33,720 nt of DNA, taken from the NCBI RefSeq assembly GCF_900143695.1, contig NZ_FRFE01000043.1:1-33720 (forward strand), read 5' to 3'. This document shows, piece after piece, positions 17,969-26,540 of the stretch; positions within the stretch are counted from its first letter, which is position 1; each line of letters starts with the position of its first letter. Made by a program: the position numbers and the translations under genes. The DNA comes from Desulfopila aestuarii DSM 18488. Its GTDB lineage: Bacteria; Desulfobacterota; Desulfobulbia; Desulfobulbales; Desulfocapsaceae. The notes beneath the pieces were generated by a model. The model was not told the origin of the DNA. It was given only the letters and a program-made list of their open reading frames with translations, and searched no databases.

Positions 17969-19177
17969 TTATTCTGTTAGGGATACATAGAATTCCTCCG
18001 CGACTTTCAGCCAGTCGCGAACCCCATCCAGCATCCCCAACTCTGCAAGATACGCTTCATTAAGGACGGGTGGTGCACCTGTTGCAGTTTCCGGACAGGA
18101 GAGATAATAGGCGTAGTCGGCAACATGAACGACTAAGGCTGGCCCAAAGCCAGCCACAGGACATTTCTCTAAATTGTTGTGGAAAGCCACAGCCTCGATG
18201 ATGTTACTGGCAAACCCCCATAGCCCGATGAGATACGCCCCAACATGGCCATGAGTCGTCTGCAAAACTTTCTGCTCGCAATTAACCAGAATCACATTTT
18301 CTTTCACGGTTTCCGACAACACTTCCTCATACTGCTGCTGGCATTGGGTGACCAGCAGCAGCTTGCCGATATCGTGCAGCATCCCGGCAATAAAGCATTG
18401 TTCTATCAATTCATTATCATCGGTACAGTTTCTGGCTATACGTTTTGAGCAGTTGGCAACAGCCATACTGTGGTTGTAGAGAGTATCAAGCGACAACAAT
18501 GACGATTTGACATGAAGTTCAGAGAAAATCTGGGCGCCGAGAACCAGCACTTTAATTGTATCTATTCCAAGCAATTTTACGGCTCTGGCTGTACTGTCAA
18601 CCTTCTGAAACAGACCGAAAAATGATGAGTTTACCAGCTGCAGCACCTTGGCGGTCATGGCAATATCCTGTTCAATGATCTTGCCCACGTCCTCCGCGGA
18701 AACCTCGGCATCCCTTAAGGCGTTATTCAATTCGGCATAGATGGACGGCAAACTCGGCAGATTGCCGATGCCGGAAATAACTGCCCGGAGCTGATCATTG
18801 GCCATGAGGTTGTACAGCGTCGCTGCGCGCTTTAAGACATCTTTCAACGCCTCAGGTTCACACGGCTTGGCGAGAAACTGATGCACCACGCTGACCGTAT
18901 TGACGATTGACTCGTCATCGGCCTGCCCGCTCAGCATAATCCTAATGGTTCGTGGAAAACGCTGCTGGACTTCCGTTAAGAACTGCAACCCGCTCATTAC
19001 CGGCATTCGCATATCGGAGACGACGATAGAAATGGGTTGAATTTCCATCAACGCCAGAGCTTCCACACCACCAACAGCGAAAAAAAACTCAAAGTCGTGG
19101 CGCATAGGCCGGAGCATCCGCTTAATGCCATCCAGTATATTCTTTTCATCATCGACGAACAGTACGTTATTCATCAT
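17969..19177 (-). CDS. Receiver-HDOD signalling protein
   Basis: 402 residues. An N-terminal receiver (1-122) has FVDDE, Asp55 in SDMRMP, SG in MLSGQ and Lys in AKPC. An HDOD domain (about 135-335) follows, recognised by LPSLPSIYAELNNAL, DIAMTAKVLQLVNSSFFG and KLLGIDTIKVLVLG. It keeps an intact HD pair in MLHDIGK (His268, Asp269), typical of the HDOD/HD superfamily; most HDOD proteins have no proven enzyme activity and act by protein contacts. It is the third gene of a minus-strand run, 71 bp after the HD-GYP-like gene. Its end faces the PocR-kinase gene end across only 17 bp. It is a probable output for the hybrid kinase at the head of the run. Confidence 0.9.
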   Translation of the reverse strand: MMNNVLFVDDEKNILDGIKRMLRPMRHDFEFFFAVGGVEALALMEIQPISIVVSDMRMPVMSGLQFLTEVQQRFPRTIRIMLSGQADDESIVNTVSVVHQFLAKPCEPEALKDVLKRAATLYNLMANDQLRAVISGIGNLPSLPSIYAELNNALRDAEVSAEDVGKIIEQDIAMTAKVLQLVNSSFFGLFQKVDSTARAVKLLGIDTIKVLVLGAQIFSELHVKSSLLSLDTLYNHSMAVANCSKRIARNCTDDNELIEQCFIAGMLHDIGKLLLVTQCQQQYEEVLSETVKENVILVNCEQKVLQTTHGHVGAYLIGLWGFASNIIEAVAFHNNLEKCPVAGFGPALVVHVADYAYYLSCPETATGAPPVLNEAYLAELGMLDGVRDWLKVAEEFYVSLTE

Positions 19178-19248
19178 AGGTGAACTCCAGTATCTGCAGT
19201 TATTACATCACATGGTACGATACGCATCACACCATTTTGGTATCTGGT

Positions 19249-20409
19249 CTACGCAGTACGGTTCATACGCACCATAATCGGTTCTTTCACCCCAACTTTT
19301 CGCGAGAAATTCACTAACCCCTGGAGCACTGGCCAGGTAAGCTCCTGACCCCTGGGGGCCAGTAATGTGCCGTTTTTTGCAATAATCTCCTTTTCTACAA
19401 CCATCCCCACCGCCAGATCCTGCACCCTGAGACTCAGTACCTCCTGACTGGTATCGTCATATCGTACCTTCTTGATTCGTTTGACCACCCTGGGGTTATA
19501 GAGTTCCTGCTGGTGACTCATGTCACGGATCACCTCTTCATGACTTTTCCCCCGAAACATCAGCATATCGTAGGCAAAAGCCGCTTTCAGAATCTGTGCG
19601 GCCAGGCTCAGTTCATCCTCATCTTCTATGTATTCAGATCGTTCGGCATAGACGGAATAGTCTTTGAACTGATGTTCGATAATAAAAGCAACATTCTCCA
19701 TTCGCGGGATATGCTCAAGCAGGCTCGCGGCAATCTTCGGATGGTTACGGTACATTTCTTCCTCTTCAGCTGACAGCTCGACACCTGAATATATTTTACT
19801 GAGCAGCTCGTCGGGCAGCGTAACGCATCCGACCTGCGATAGCAGCACTGCAATATCCATCTGCCATAACGAACTCAGACCAAGTGAGCGGGCAATATCC
19901 ATGGCCATCGCCCGTACCCGGCTGACACTGCTGAAGGCGGTCGGTTTAGCAAAGCTGAGCAGCTCAGACAGCACCTTTACCGTGCCGTTCAAGGTCTCAT
20001 CAAGCAGCTGTTTCTCAGCCGTGATGAGACGATGCTGGCGAACGGCCAGGGCTATTGATGTCGTCAACAGTGCCACGGGACACGGCTTGGTCAGAAACCG
20101 GAATATCTGACCCTGATTGACCGCTTCCGTCGCCGTCTCCTGATCGGCATTGCCGGTCAACATCATACGGACCGTATCAGGATAGAGAGCTTTCATCTCT
20201 TTCAGCAACTGGATGCCATCCATCTCAGGCATTCGCATGTCGGAAACGACCACGGCAAACGGGCCTTCGGTCTTCATCTTTTCCAAGGCTTCCCGGCCGC
20301 TCAAAGCAGTTACAATATCGTATCTTTTTCGAAGTTGACGTCGCATCGAGTCCAGCACATTCACTTCGTCGTCGACAAATAATATTTTTATTTCCTTTTC
20401 CATATTCAT
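19249..20409 (-). CDS. Receiver plus degenerate HD-GYP-like protein
   Basis: 386 residues. The receiver (7-122) has FVDDE, Asp57 in SDMRMPEMDG, Thr in MLTGNAD and Lys in TKPC, all intact and close to receivers of RpfG-type proteins. The second half (about 150-290) aligns with the HD-GYP fold but lacks the metal-binding HD: where LLHDIGK is expected it reads LLSQVGC (Ser191, Gln192). The first helix His is Ser, the HP pair (223-224) remains, HHE is EHQ, and the GYP loop is absent. Cyclic di-GMP hydrolysis is therefore unlikely; a binding or scaffold role is more probable. The C-terminal ~80 residues are a conserved-looking tail. An alternative start is the third codon (also ATG); neither has a strong ribosome binding site. 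It lies 67 bp after the hybrid kinase gene. Confidence 0.88.
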   Translation of the reverse strand: MNMEKEIKILFVDDEVNVLDSMRRQLRKRYDIVTALSGREALEKMKTEGPFAVVVSDMRMPEMDGIQLLKEMKALYPDTVRMMLTGNADQETATEAVNQGQIFRFLTKPCPVALLTTSIALAVRQHRLITAEKQLLDETLNGTVKVLSELLSFAKPTAFSSVSRVRAMAMDIARSLGLSSLWQMDIAVLLSQVGCVTLPDELLSKIYSGVELSAEEEEMYRNHPKIAASLLEHIPRMENVAFIIEHQFKDYSVYAERSEYIEDEDELSLAAQILKAAFAYDMLMFRGKSHEEVIRDMSHQQELYNPRVVKRIKKVRYDDTSQEVLSLRVQDLAVGMVVEKEIIAKNGTLLAPRGQELTWPVLQGLVNFSRKVGVKEPIMVRMNRTA

Positions 20410-20476
20410 TGCTGATGAAATTCAAAATTATGCCACGTCATGTAACGGCGAAGCCCACACGTACAAGGGTATACCA

Positions 20477-23400
20477 TCACTGGTTAATCCCCTTTTTGGT
20501 GCCTTGCCGCAATGCTTCCCGCACCTTACGGGCCAGCTCATCCTTCGCAAATGGTTTGGCAAGAAAAACAACACCACGTTCCAGCACACCGTGACGCGCA
20601 ATCACGTTTGCGGTGTAACCGGACATATACATGCAGCATAGCGAGGGAATGAGCTCTTGCATCCGACGTGCCAACTCTCGACCGTTCATTTCCGGCATGA
20701 CCACATCAGTAATAAGGAGATCAACCTCTTCTTTATGACGGGCGGCAATCTCCAAAGCCTCAAAAGGAGTTTTAGCCGTAACGACCCGATAGCCCAATTC
20801 TTCAAGCATACGTCTGGCAACAACCAGGATTACCGGTTCATCCTCCACCACCAGTACCCGCTCGCCATGGCCCCGCCATTCGGTAACCTGCTCGACCAGA
20901 TCTTCGCGTATCACCTCTTCCCCAGCATCAAGTCGCGGCAGATAAATCCTGAACGTGGTCCCTACCCCAGGTTCGCTGTAGACGTTAACAAAACCATTGT
21001 TCTGTTTCACGATACCGAAAAGAGTGGCCAGTCCCAGGCCAGTACCCTTGCCGATTCCCTTGGTGGTGTAAAACGGTTCGAATATTTTGGCAAGCTGCTC
21101 ACGATCCATCCCCTGCCCATTATCGCTGACCACCAGCCGGACATACTCGCCGGAAACAGCGCCCGGGTGGTCGGCACAATATTCTTCAGTCAAGACGACA
21201 TTCCCGGTCTCAATGGTAATCTTACCAACCTCTGCAATTGCATCACGGGCGTTGATACAGAGATTTGCCAGAATCTGATCAAGCTGAACAGGGTCCAATT
21301 TGATCGGCCAGAGTCCTTCACCGGGTAACCAGACCATATCAATATCTTCACCGAGGAGGCGGCCCAGCATCTTCAACATGTCACCAATTGCCTTGTTGCA
21401 GTCGAGTATAATGGGCGCGATGGTCTGCTGCCTGGCAAAGGCCAGCAACTGCTTGGTAATGTCCGCTGATCTGTTCGCGGCCGTCAAAATCTCCGTCAGC
21501 TCTTCATGCAGGGGATCAGCAGGCTGGACTCTCGACAAAGCCATGCCGGCAAAACCGATAATCACCGCCAGCATATTGTTGAAATCGTGGGCTACTCCGC
21601 CTGCCAGCCGTCCGACGGCCTCCATCTTCTGGGCCTGCTGCATCTGTTGCGAAAGATGCAGTTCCTCGGTAATATCACGCTTTACCGCAACGTAATTCGT
21701 CACTTGCCCTTTAGTATCTATGATTGGCGATATCGTGGCATCTTCCGTAAAAAGGGTACCGTCTTTTTTTCTGTTCACCAGGCGACCGCTCCAGGTCTGA
21801 CCCGATGAGATCGTTTGCCACATCTCCTTGTAAAAGTCCTGATCCTGTTTGCCGCTTTTCAAGATTCGGGGAGCCTTGCCAAGAATCTCCTCGCGGCTAT
21901 AACCTGTTATTTTCTCAAATGCAGGATTCACATACTGCACAATGCCGCCAGCATTGGTAATCACAATTGTTTCAGCCGTTTGCTCAACTGCAAGCAGCAG
22001 CCGTTGCAACTCGTTTTCGGCAGTTTTTCGTTTAGTGATATCGAGAATCAACCCTTCGAGAGCCTTACCTTTCCCCCCTTCGTTGTCAACAACCCTCCCC
22101 TGTTCCCATACCCACTTCAGTTCGTTCTCTTTGGTTTTTATACGATACACGAGCACAAACGGACGATCTTCCTGTAGAGCTGTAACCACCCCATCTCGAA
22201 CGAGGCCCCTGTCTTCTGGGTGGATTATTTCGTTATAGGAGACTACTGCATTATCTACCAGCTCTTCTGCAGCATACCCGGTCAAACCACGACACCCCTT
22301 GCTGACAAATTCCATGGTCCAATGGGCGTCATTGCGGCAATGGTAGGCCATTCCCGGTAGATTGCCCAGAAGGGTGAAAAGTCGTCGCTCACTTTCTATT
22401 AGCTCTTGTTCGACACGTCTCTGATGAACTATTTCCCATGTCACATCAGCAACATAGGAGACAATATCAATATCTTTTTCAGTATAAAGGTCGGCTTTGT
22501 TGCCTACCCCCATGATGGCAACGATTTTTCCATCACGCATGACGGGGACGACCAGCTCCCGCATCACAGGAGCATGCCCTTCCGGCAACCCGCGTTTATG
22601 GGGCAGCGCTTCGTAATCATTATGAACTACAGGTTTTCTCTCGCGGACACAATCAACCCATACTCCTGCCAGATCAACACTGTAATGCGCCCCTTTACCG
22701 GAGGCGTGACAGAACTCCCGCAGGGTGCGGGTGGACCATTGCTGCAAGATGAGTGTTTTCTGGTCATCGCCCATAAAATGATAAAAACCGATAGGGCTGT
22801 CGACCAACTCACCTATCAGATCAAGGGTCCGGGTGAGCAGCTGGTCGAGATCATGCCCGGTGGCATATTCGATGAGGGACAAGCGGATATCCATGAGCCG
22901 CTCAGTCAGACGCTCCTCACTCTGGTCACGGAACACCAATACGACCCCTGTCGGCACGCCATTTTCTCCAACAATGGGGGCGCCGCTGTCAGCAATAGGA
23001 ATCTTTTTACCGTCCCGGCTGATAAGAAGGGTGTGATTCGCCAGACCGACAATACCACCATTGGTTAAAACCTTGGTCACCGGATCGTCGACCGGTTCCC
23101 TCGTCTTCTCACTGATAATGACAAAGATCTCCCTTAGCGGTTTACCGAACGCTTCCTGCTGCGACCAGCCGGTGAGACGTTCCGCCACAGGATTCAGCAG
23201 CTCGACCCTGCCATTCGCATCAGTGGCAATAACTGCATCACCAATCGATTTCAAGGTCACCGCCTGTTTTTCCGCACCGGCTCGCAATTCATTCTCAGCG
23301 AGATAGAGTTGACGGAAATGCTCTTTGCGGGTTCGTTGGGTTATCACGAGAAAAATCACAAACAATAGTCCGAAAACAATTAACACAAATCCGATCATGA

Positions 23401-24307
23401 AAATGACCCGAATTCGCCATTCGGCAAATGCTTCTTTTTCGTCAATTTTCGCGATCATCACCCAAGGTGAATTGACAATGGGTACAAGGGCTGCGACAAC
23501 AGCGACGCCACGATAGTCCTGGCCACGTACTATCCCGGTTTTGCCAAGAATGGCCATTACCGCTGGGATATCTTTCCTCTCAGTTGAAAAGTGCAGTTTC
23601 AGGGCGGTATTTTTCTGATGCCGGAGTTCATTGAGGAAAAGCGCGCCGTCTCCTTCCCGCCGGATCAAAAGAGTTTCCGCCGTTTCACTCGGCACCGGCC
23701 ATGAGGCAATCAAGGGGAAGAGAACCCGCTGAACATCAATATCCATGACCACCGCGGCAACAGCCTGATTTTTTGTCCCCGCACCGGTAAACAGCGGTGC
23801 CACAACGCTCATTACCGGGGAGATCCCATCATCTGCCAGATGTAGGTCCGAAAAAACCGAACTGCGGGTCCGCACCGCTTCGACTATTGCCGCAACATCC
23901 GTCTCGTGCAGATCAACCCCTTCTTGTTCCGTGGCGAAAAGAAGTCGACCGTCGGGTGCTGTCAGCACAATATGATCAAACCCCTCAATTTTCTGAATTT
24001 CTCTGAATCGTCGGAGTGTGTCTTCCATAGATTCTAGATTACCATCGTGGAGATAGTGCTCCACATCAGCGACAAGAGAATCCCGACCCATCAGCAACAC
24101 ACCGTTCACCAGCCTTTCCCGTCGCCATTCAGCTATCTGGTCCGATTTTGTTGTGGCAATAGCCATAAGTACATTTTCAACCTGCTGCTCATAGCTCTTT
24201 TCCTGTGCCTGATAATACCAATACGTTACCGACACGAGCAGCACTGCCAGTAAAATAAACAAAAAGCCTGAAGTTCCAGGCTTGATCATATTTCTGTATC
24301 TTCCCAT
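20477..24307 (-). CDS. Large membrane hybrid histidine kinase (Cache-PAS-GAF-PAS-PAS-HisKA-HATPase-REC)
   Basis: 1276 residues. A membrane helix (13-32) and a second (about 300-324) flank a ~265-residue periplasmic region that looks like a double Cache sensor (LTAPDGRLLFATEQE). Then come PAS (about 355-464), GAF (about 475-630, with IGFYHFMGDD and VPVMRDGKIVAIMGVGNK), PAS (637-759) and PAS (764-879, APRILKSG motif). The H-box GVAHDFNNMLAVI carries His907. The ATPase has ANLCINARDAI, DNGQGM, FEPFYTTKGIGKGTGLGL. The receiver (1140-1262) has VVEDEP, Asp1201 in TDVVMPEMNG and Lys in AKPF. It heads a minus-strand run with two receiver output proteins (67 and 71 bp gaps). The GAF type with YxxFMGDDQ is common in such kinases, and its ligand is unknown. 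The fold order is certain; sensed signals are not. Confidence 0.93.
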   Translation of the reverse strand: MGRYRNMIKPGTSGFLFILLAVLLVSVTYWYYQAQEKSYEQQVENVLMAIATTKSDQIAEWRRERLVNGVLLMGRDSLVADVEHYLHDGNLESMEDTLRRFREIQKIEGFDHIVLTAPDGRLLFATEQEGVDLHETDVAAIVEAVRTRSSVFSDLHLADDGISPVMSVVAPLFTGAGTKNQAVAAVVMDIDVQRVLFPLIASWPVPSETAETLLIRREGDGALFLNELRHQKNTALKLHFSTERKDIPAVMAILGKTGIVRGQDYRGVAVVAALVPIVNSPWVMIAKIDEKEAFAEWRIRVIFMIGFVLIVFGLLFVIFLVITQRTRKEHFRQLYLAENELRAGAEKQAVTLKSIGDAVIATDANGRVELLNPVAERLTGWSQQEAFGKPLREIFVIISEKTREPVDDPVTKVLTNGGIVGLANHTLLISRDGKKIPIADSGAPIVGENGVPTGVVLVFRDQSEERLTERLMDIRLSLIEYATGHDLDQLLTRTLDLIGELVDSPIGFYHFMGDDQKTLILQQWSTRTLREFCHASGKGAHYSVDLAGVWVDCVRERKPVVHNDYEALPHKRGLPEGHAPVMRELVVPVMRDGKIVAIMGVGNKADLYTEKDIDIVSYVADVTWEIVHQRRVEQELIESERRLFTLLGNLPGMAYHCRNDAHWTMEFVSKGCRGLTGYAAEELVDNAVVSYNEIIHPEDRGLVRDGVVTALQEDRPFVLVYRIKTKENELKWVWEQGRVVDNEGGKGKALEGLILDITKRKTAENELQRLLLAVEQTAETIVITNAGGIVQYVNPAFEKITGYSREEILGKAPRILKSGKQDQDFYKEMWQTISSGQTWSGRLVNRKKDGTLFTEDATISPIIDTKGQVTNYVAVKRDITEELHLSQQMQQAQKMEAVGRLAGGVAHDFNNMLAVIIGFAGMALSRVQPADPLHEELTEILTAANRSADITKQLLAFARQQTIAPIILDCNKAIGDMLKMLGRLLGEDIDMVWLPGEGLWPIKLDPVQLDQILANLCINARDAIAEVGKITIETGNVVLTEEYCADHPGAVSGEYVRLVVSDNGQGMDREQLAKIFEPFYTTKGIGKGTGLGLATLFGIVKQNNGFVNVYSEPGVGTTFRIYLPRLDAGEEVIREDLVEQVTEWRGHGERVLVVEDEPVILVVARRMLEELGYRVVTAKTPFEALEIAARHKEEVDLLITDVVMPEMNGRELARRMQELIPSLCCMYMSGYTANVIARHGVLERGVVFLAKPFAKDELARKVREALRQGTKKGINQ

Positions 24308-24531
24308 ACCCGCTTTCGAATATGTTGACTACGAGAGAACTCGCTATCTGCCCAAACAGGTGGATGTGCCCAGCAAAACGTACGCCACATAAACAGACTC
24401 CATGTAACACTATATCGCGTTGTTTTTATAAAATACCAGTAAAACAAATGATCAAGGTTGGAAGTCGGGAAGCATTAATGCCTCTCCAGGTAAATGTCGA
24501 CGGGAGAAAATAGCCCTTACCGAATGTGACT
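24308..24531. other. Intergenic: upstream region of minus-strand kinase operon
   Basis: This 224-bp stretch separates the hemerythrin terminator from the start of the large hybrid kinase gene. It should hold the promoter for the three-gene minus-strand run, but no clear -35/-10 or -24/-12 pair could be identified by eye. No gene is seen. Confidence 0.4.
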
Positions 24532-24558
24532 AAAAAACCCTCTAGCAAAGGCTAAAGG
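24532..24558 (-). terminator. Rho-independent terminator of hemerythrin gene
   Basis: On the minus strand CCTTTAGC (24558-24551), loop CTTT, then GCTAGAGG (24546-24539) pair over 8 bp with one wobble, followed by GTTTTTT. It sits 28 bp past the hemerythrin stop and so isolates that gene from the kinase operon downstream on the same strand. Confidence 0.8.
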
Positions 24559-24586
24559 AAGTATCAGAAAATTCAGCCTTAGTGGG

Positions 24587-24988
24587 TCATTGGGATCGGT
24601 CCTGATAAAATTTGCCAAATTTTTTATCAAGTCCAGTGACATGTTCGGTTACCCATTGGCTCAACTCATCCTGAATGCTATTCATGAGTTCCAAGGTTAG
24701 ACCTGAGTCTTTTAATGAATCCTGCAATTGGGCAAAACGCCGGCCGAAATAGACATGCGCCTTCTGCTGCTCCTCAAGACCGGGGTACCCCGACTCACGC
24801 ATATACTTTTCTTCCAGCTGAAAGTGCCTGGTCTTATACTGATCTAATGCTTCCAGAGTTCTCGCGACATCGCTACCACGCAAACCAGAATGTAAAGCCT
24901 CGGTCAATTCCTGAATCAGTTCAAAAAGCCGCTTATGTTGAGCATCAATTGCCGCAATGCCGATGCGATACTCGTTTGACCATTTCAT
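24587..24988 (-). CDS. Bacteriohemerythrin, one iron ligand replaced
   Basis: 133 residues, the usual single-domain length. It shows the family pattern: W-S-x-x-YRIGIAAIDAQHKRLF at the start (His18), H55 and Glu59 in RHFQLEEKYM, GYP at 67-69, His78 in QKAHVYF, and WVTEHVTGLDKKF at the end (His116, Asp121). Hemerythrins bind O2 at a di-iron site and serve in O2 sensing, storage or delivery in anaerobes and microaerophiles. The position that is normally the first His of the H-x3-H pair is Gln74 here (LEEQQKAH), so the site may be altered. It is a single gene with its own terminator, divergent from the FIST-kinase pair. A link with the neighbouring signalling proteins is inferred from position. 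Confidence 0.9.
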   Translation of the reverse strand: MKWSNEYRIGIAAIDAQHKRLFELIQELTEALHSGLRGSDVARTLEALDQYKTRHFQLEEKYMRESGYPGLEEQQKAHVYFGRRFAQLQDSLKDSGLTLELMNSIQDELSQWVTEHVTGLDKKFGKFYQDRSQ

Positions 24989-25410
24989 ACAATATACCAG
25001 TTAAAGTTTATGTACCTGTTCCAAGCAACTCCTCTTTATTAATAGAATAATTGTAGCAGAATTCATGTACAAGCCTCCAGTAATTTCACAACCAAAGCAA
25101 TTCAGGCTTTCGATGAGGGATGTCAACCTCCTGAATATATAGGTGGCAGACCAGAATGACACGAACTTAGAGCATTCGGGTCTGTACCTGCGTTTCATGT
25201 CCCGGTATTTCGCTATCTCTGTACCTCACCCCACCGGGTTTGACTCGGCTCTGAAAAAGATGGATAATCAACATAGATGAAATTGAACAACTTGGAACAA
25301 TATTGTGACGTGCTGGAGTACCAGTATGGCTGGCCGCTCCTGATGATGTATGTGTCGAATAATCACCGGTCATAATAAGACAAGAAGACTTGGAGAATGG
25401 GGAGGCTGGC
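24989..25410. other. Divergent intergenic region between hemerythrin and FIST genes
   Basis: This 422-bp stretch must contain promoters for both divergent genes. No gene is supported: the open frames lack ribosome binding sites and recognisable residues. The end carries GGGGAGG (25399-25405), a strong ribosome binding site for the FIST gene. No clear sigma-54 or sigma-70 pair was found by eye. Confidence 0.45.
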
Positions 25411-26538
25411 ATGCAGTCGCATTTACGGGTGCAGCAGGGTAAATCCTTCAAAAAAAATGCCTGGGAGGCCGTCAGTGAGCTGGCGGTTCAGATTGATCAG
25501 CCGGATACCCAGGTGTGTCTGGTGTTTTTCTCCGACGAATACGATCCCCATCAACTCGGGCGAGCCTTGCAGGAGCATCTCCCGGGGCCCGTAATTGGCT
25601 GCACGACAGCTGGCCAACTTTCAGGCACCGGGTTCCAGCGCGGTGGCATCTCAGGAGTATCCCTGGCAGGCAGCAAGCTTACCGCCAGACCCTACCTTAT
25701 CTTCCCGCTCTCCTCTCAGTCAGAACAGGTGATTGCTATTGCAGAGGATGTCCAGCGCCTGATCAATGAGTCCGGTTCGCCAGCTTTTGGTTTTCTGCTG
25801 GTTGACGGCCTGTCGATGAAAGAAGAGCCGCTGATCTCGGCTCTCTATATGGCACTTGGTAATGTGCCGATTGTCGGAGGCTCGGCAGGCGACAACCTCA
25901 AGTTCCGGCAGACCTCCGTCTACTATGATGGAAAATTGCTGCAGAATGCCGCGGTTTTCACCCTGTTTTTGACTACCTTGCCATTTTACATCTTCAAGCA
26001 TCAGCATTTTCAGCCAACTACCACCAGGCTGGTGGTTACCGAGGCAGATCCTGAGAAGCGACTGGTCAAGGAAATCAATGGCGAACCGGCAGCAAAAGCC
26101 TATGCAGAGCTGATCGGCACAACAGTTGATCAGCTCAATGCAACAGTGTTTTCAAGGAATCCGGTGATGCTTCGTATCGAAAACGATTATTTTGTCAGAT
26201 CGATTTCCAACATCGAACCGGACGGTAGCCTGAGGTTCTTCTGTGCCATAGATGTCGGCCGGGTGCTGACCATTGGCCGGGGGAATTCCGCCATCAAGTC
26301 GCTCAACAACGACCTGACGAAGCTTAGTGAGGCTTTGGGGGAGCCGGCTATCATTTTAGGTTGTGACTGCATTCTCAGGCGGCTTGAAATGGAAGAGCAA
26401 GGTATAGATGACGACATAGGCAGGATGCTTGCGGAAAACAAGGTGGTGGGATTCAGCACTTACGGCGAGCAAATTAATTCCGTGCATGTCAACCAGACAT
26501 TTACCGGAGTTGCTATCTCCGGGAAAAGCAGGTGTTGA
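25411..26538 (+). CDS. FIST-domain sensor protein (FIST_N-FIST_C)
   Basis: 375 residues from the ATG at 25411, chosen because GGGGAGG lies 6 nt upstream; an in-frame TTG at 25390 would add seven residues. FIST_N (about 25-210) shows CLVFFSDEYDPHQL, GPVIGCTTAGQLSG and the VPIVGGSAGDNLKF motif. FIST_C (about 210-365) shows VVTEADPEKRLVKEINGEPA, IILGCDCILRRLEME and VVGFSTYGEQI. FIST proteins are cytoplasmic sensory modules thought to bind small ligands such as amino acids. There is no signal peptide. The stop codon falls at or inside the start of the next gene, a histidine kinase without its own sensor domain, so FIST probably supplies its input in trans. The same FIST plus kinase pairing is common in proteobacteria; which ligand is bound is unknown. 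Confidence 0.92.
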   Translation: MQSHLRVQQGKSFKKNAWEAVSELAVQIDQPDTQVCLVFFSDEYDPHQLGRALQEHLPGPVIGCTTAGQLSGTGFQRGGISGVSLAGSKLTARPYLIFPLSSQSEQVIAIAEDVQRLINESGSPAFGFLLVDGLSMKEEPLISALYMALGNVPIVGGSAGDNLKFRQTSVYYDGKLLQNAAVFTLFLTTLPFYIFKHQHFQPTTTRLVVTEADPEKRLVKEINGEPAAKAYAELIGTTVDQLNATVFSRNPVMLRIENDYFVRSISNIEPDGSLRFFCAIDVGRVLTIGRGNSAIKSLNNDLTKLSEALGEPAIILGCDCILRRLEMEEQGIDDDIGRMLAENKVVGFSTYGEQINSVHVNQTFTGVAISGKSRC

Positions 26539-26540
26539 GG

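Noticed and set aside
20657-21328. 223-residue plus-strand open frame
   Set aside because: It is the antisense shadow of the ATPase and receiver region of the large hybrid kinase.
22406-23068. 220-residue plus-strand open frame
   Set aside because: It mirrors the PAS/GAF region of the large hybrid kinase; composition and lack of a start signal mark it as a shadow.
25120-25170. TGGCAG...TGAC as a sigma-54 (-24/-12) promoter
   Set aside because: The -12 element lacks the essential GC of TTGC, so the match is not good enough.
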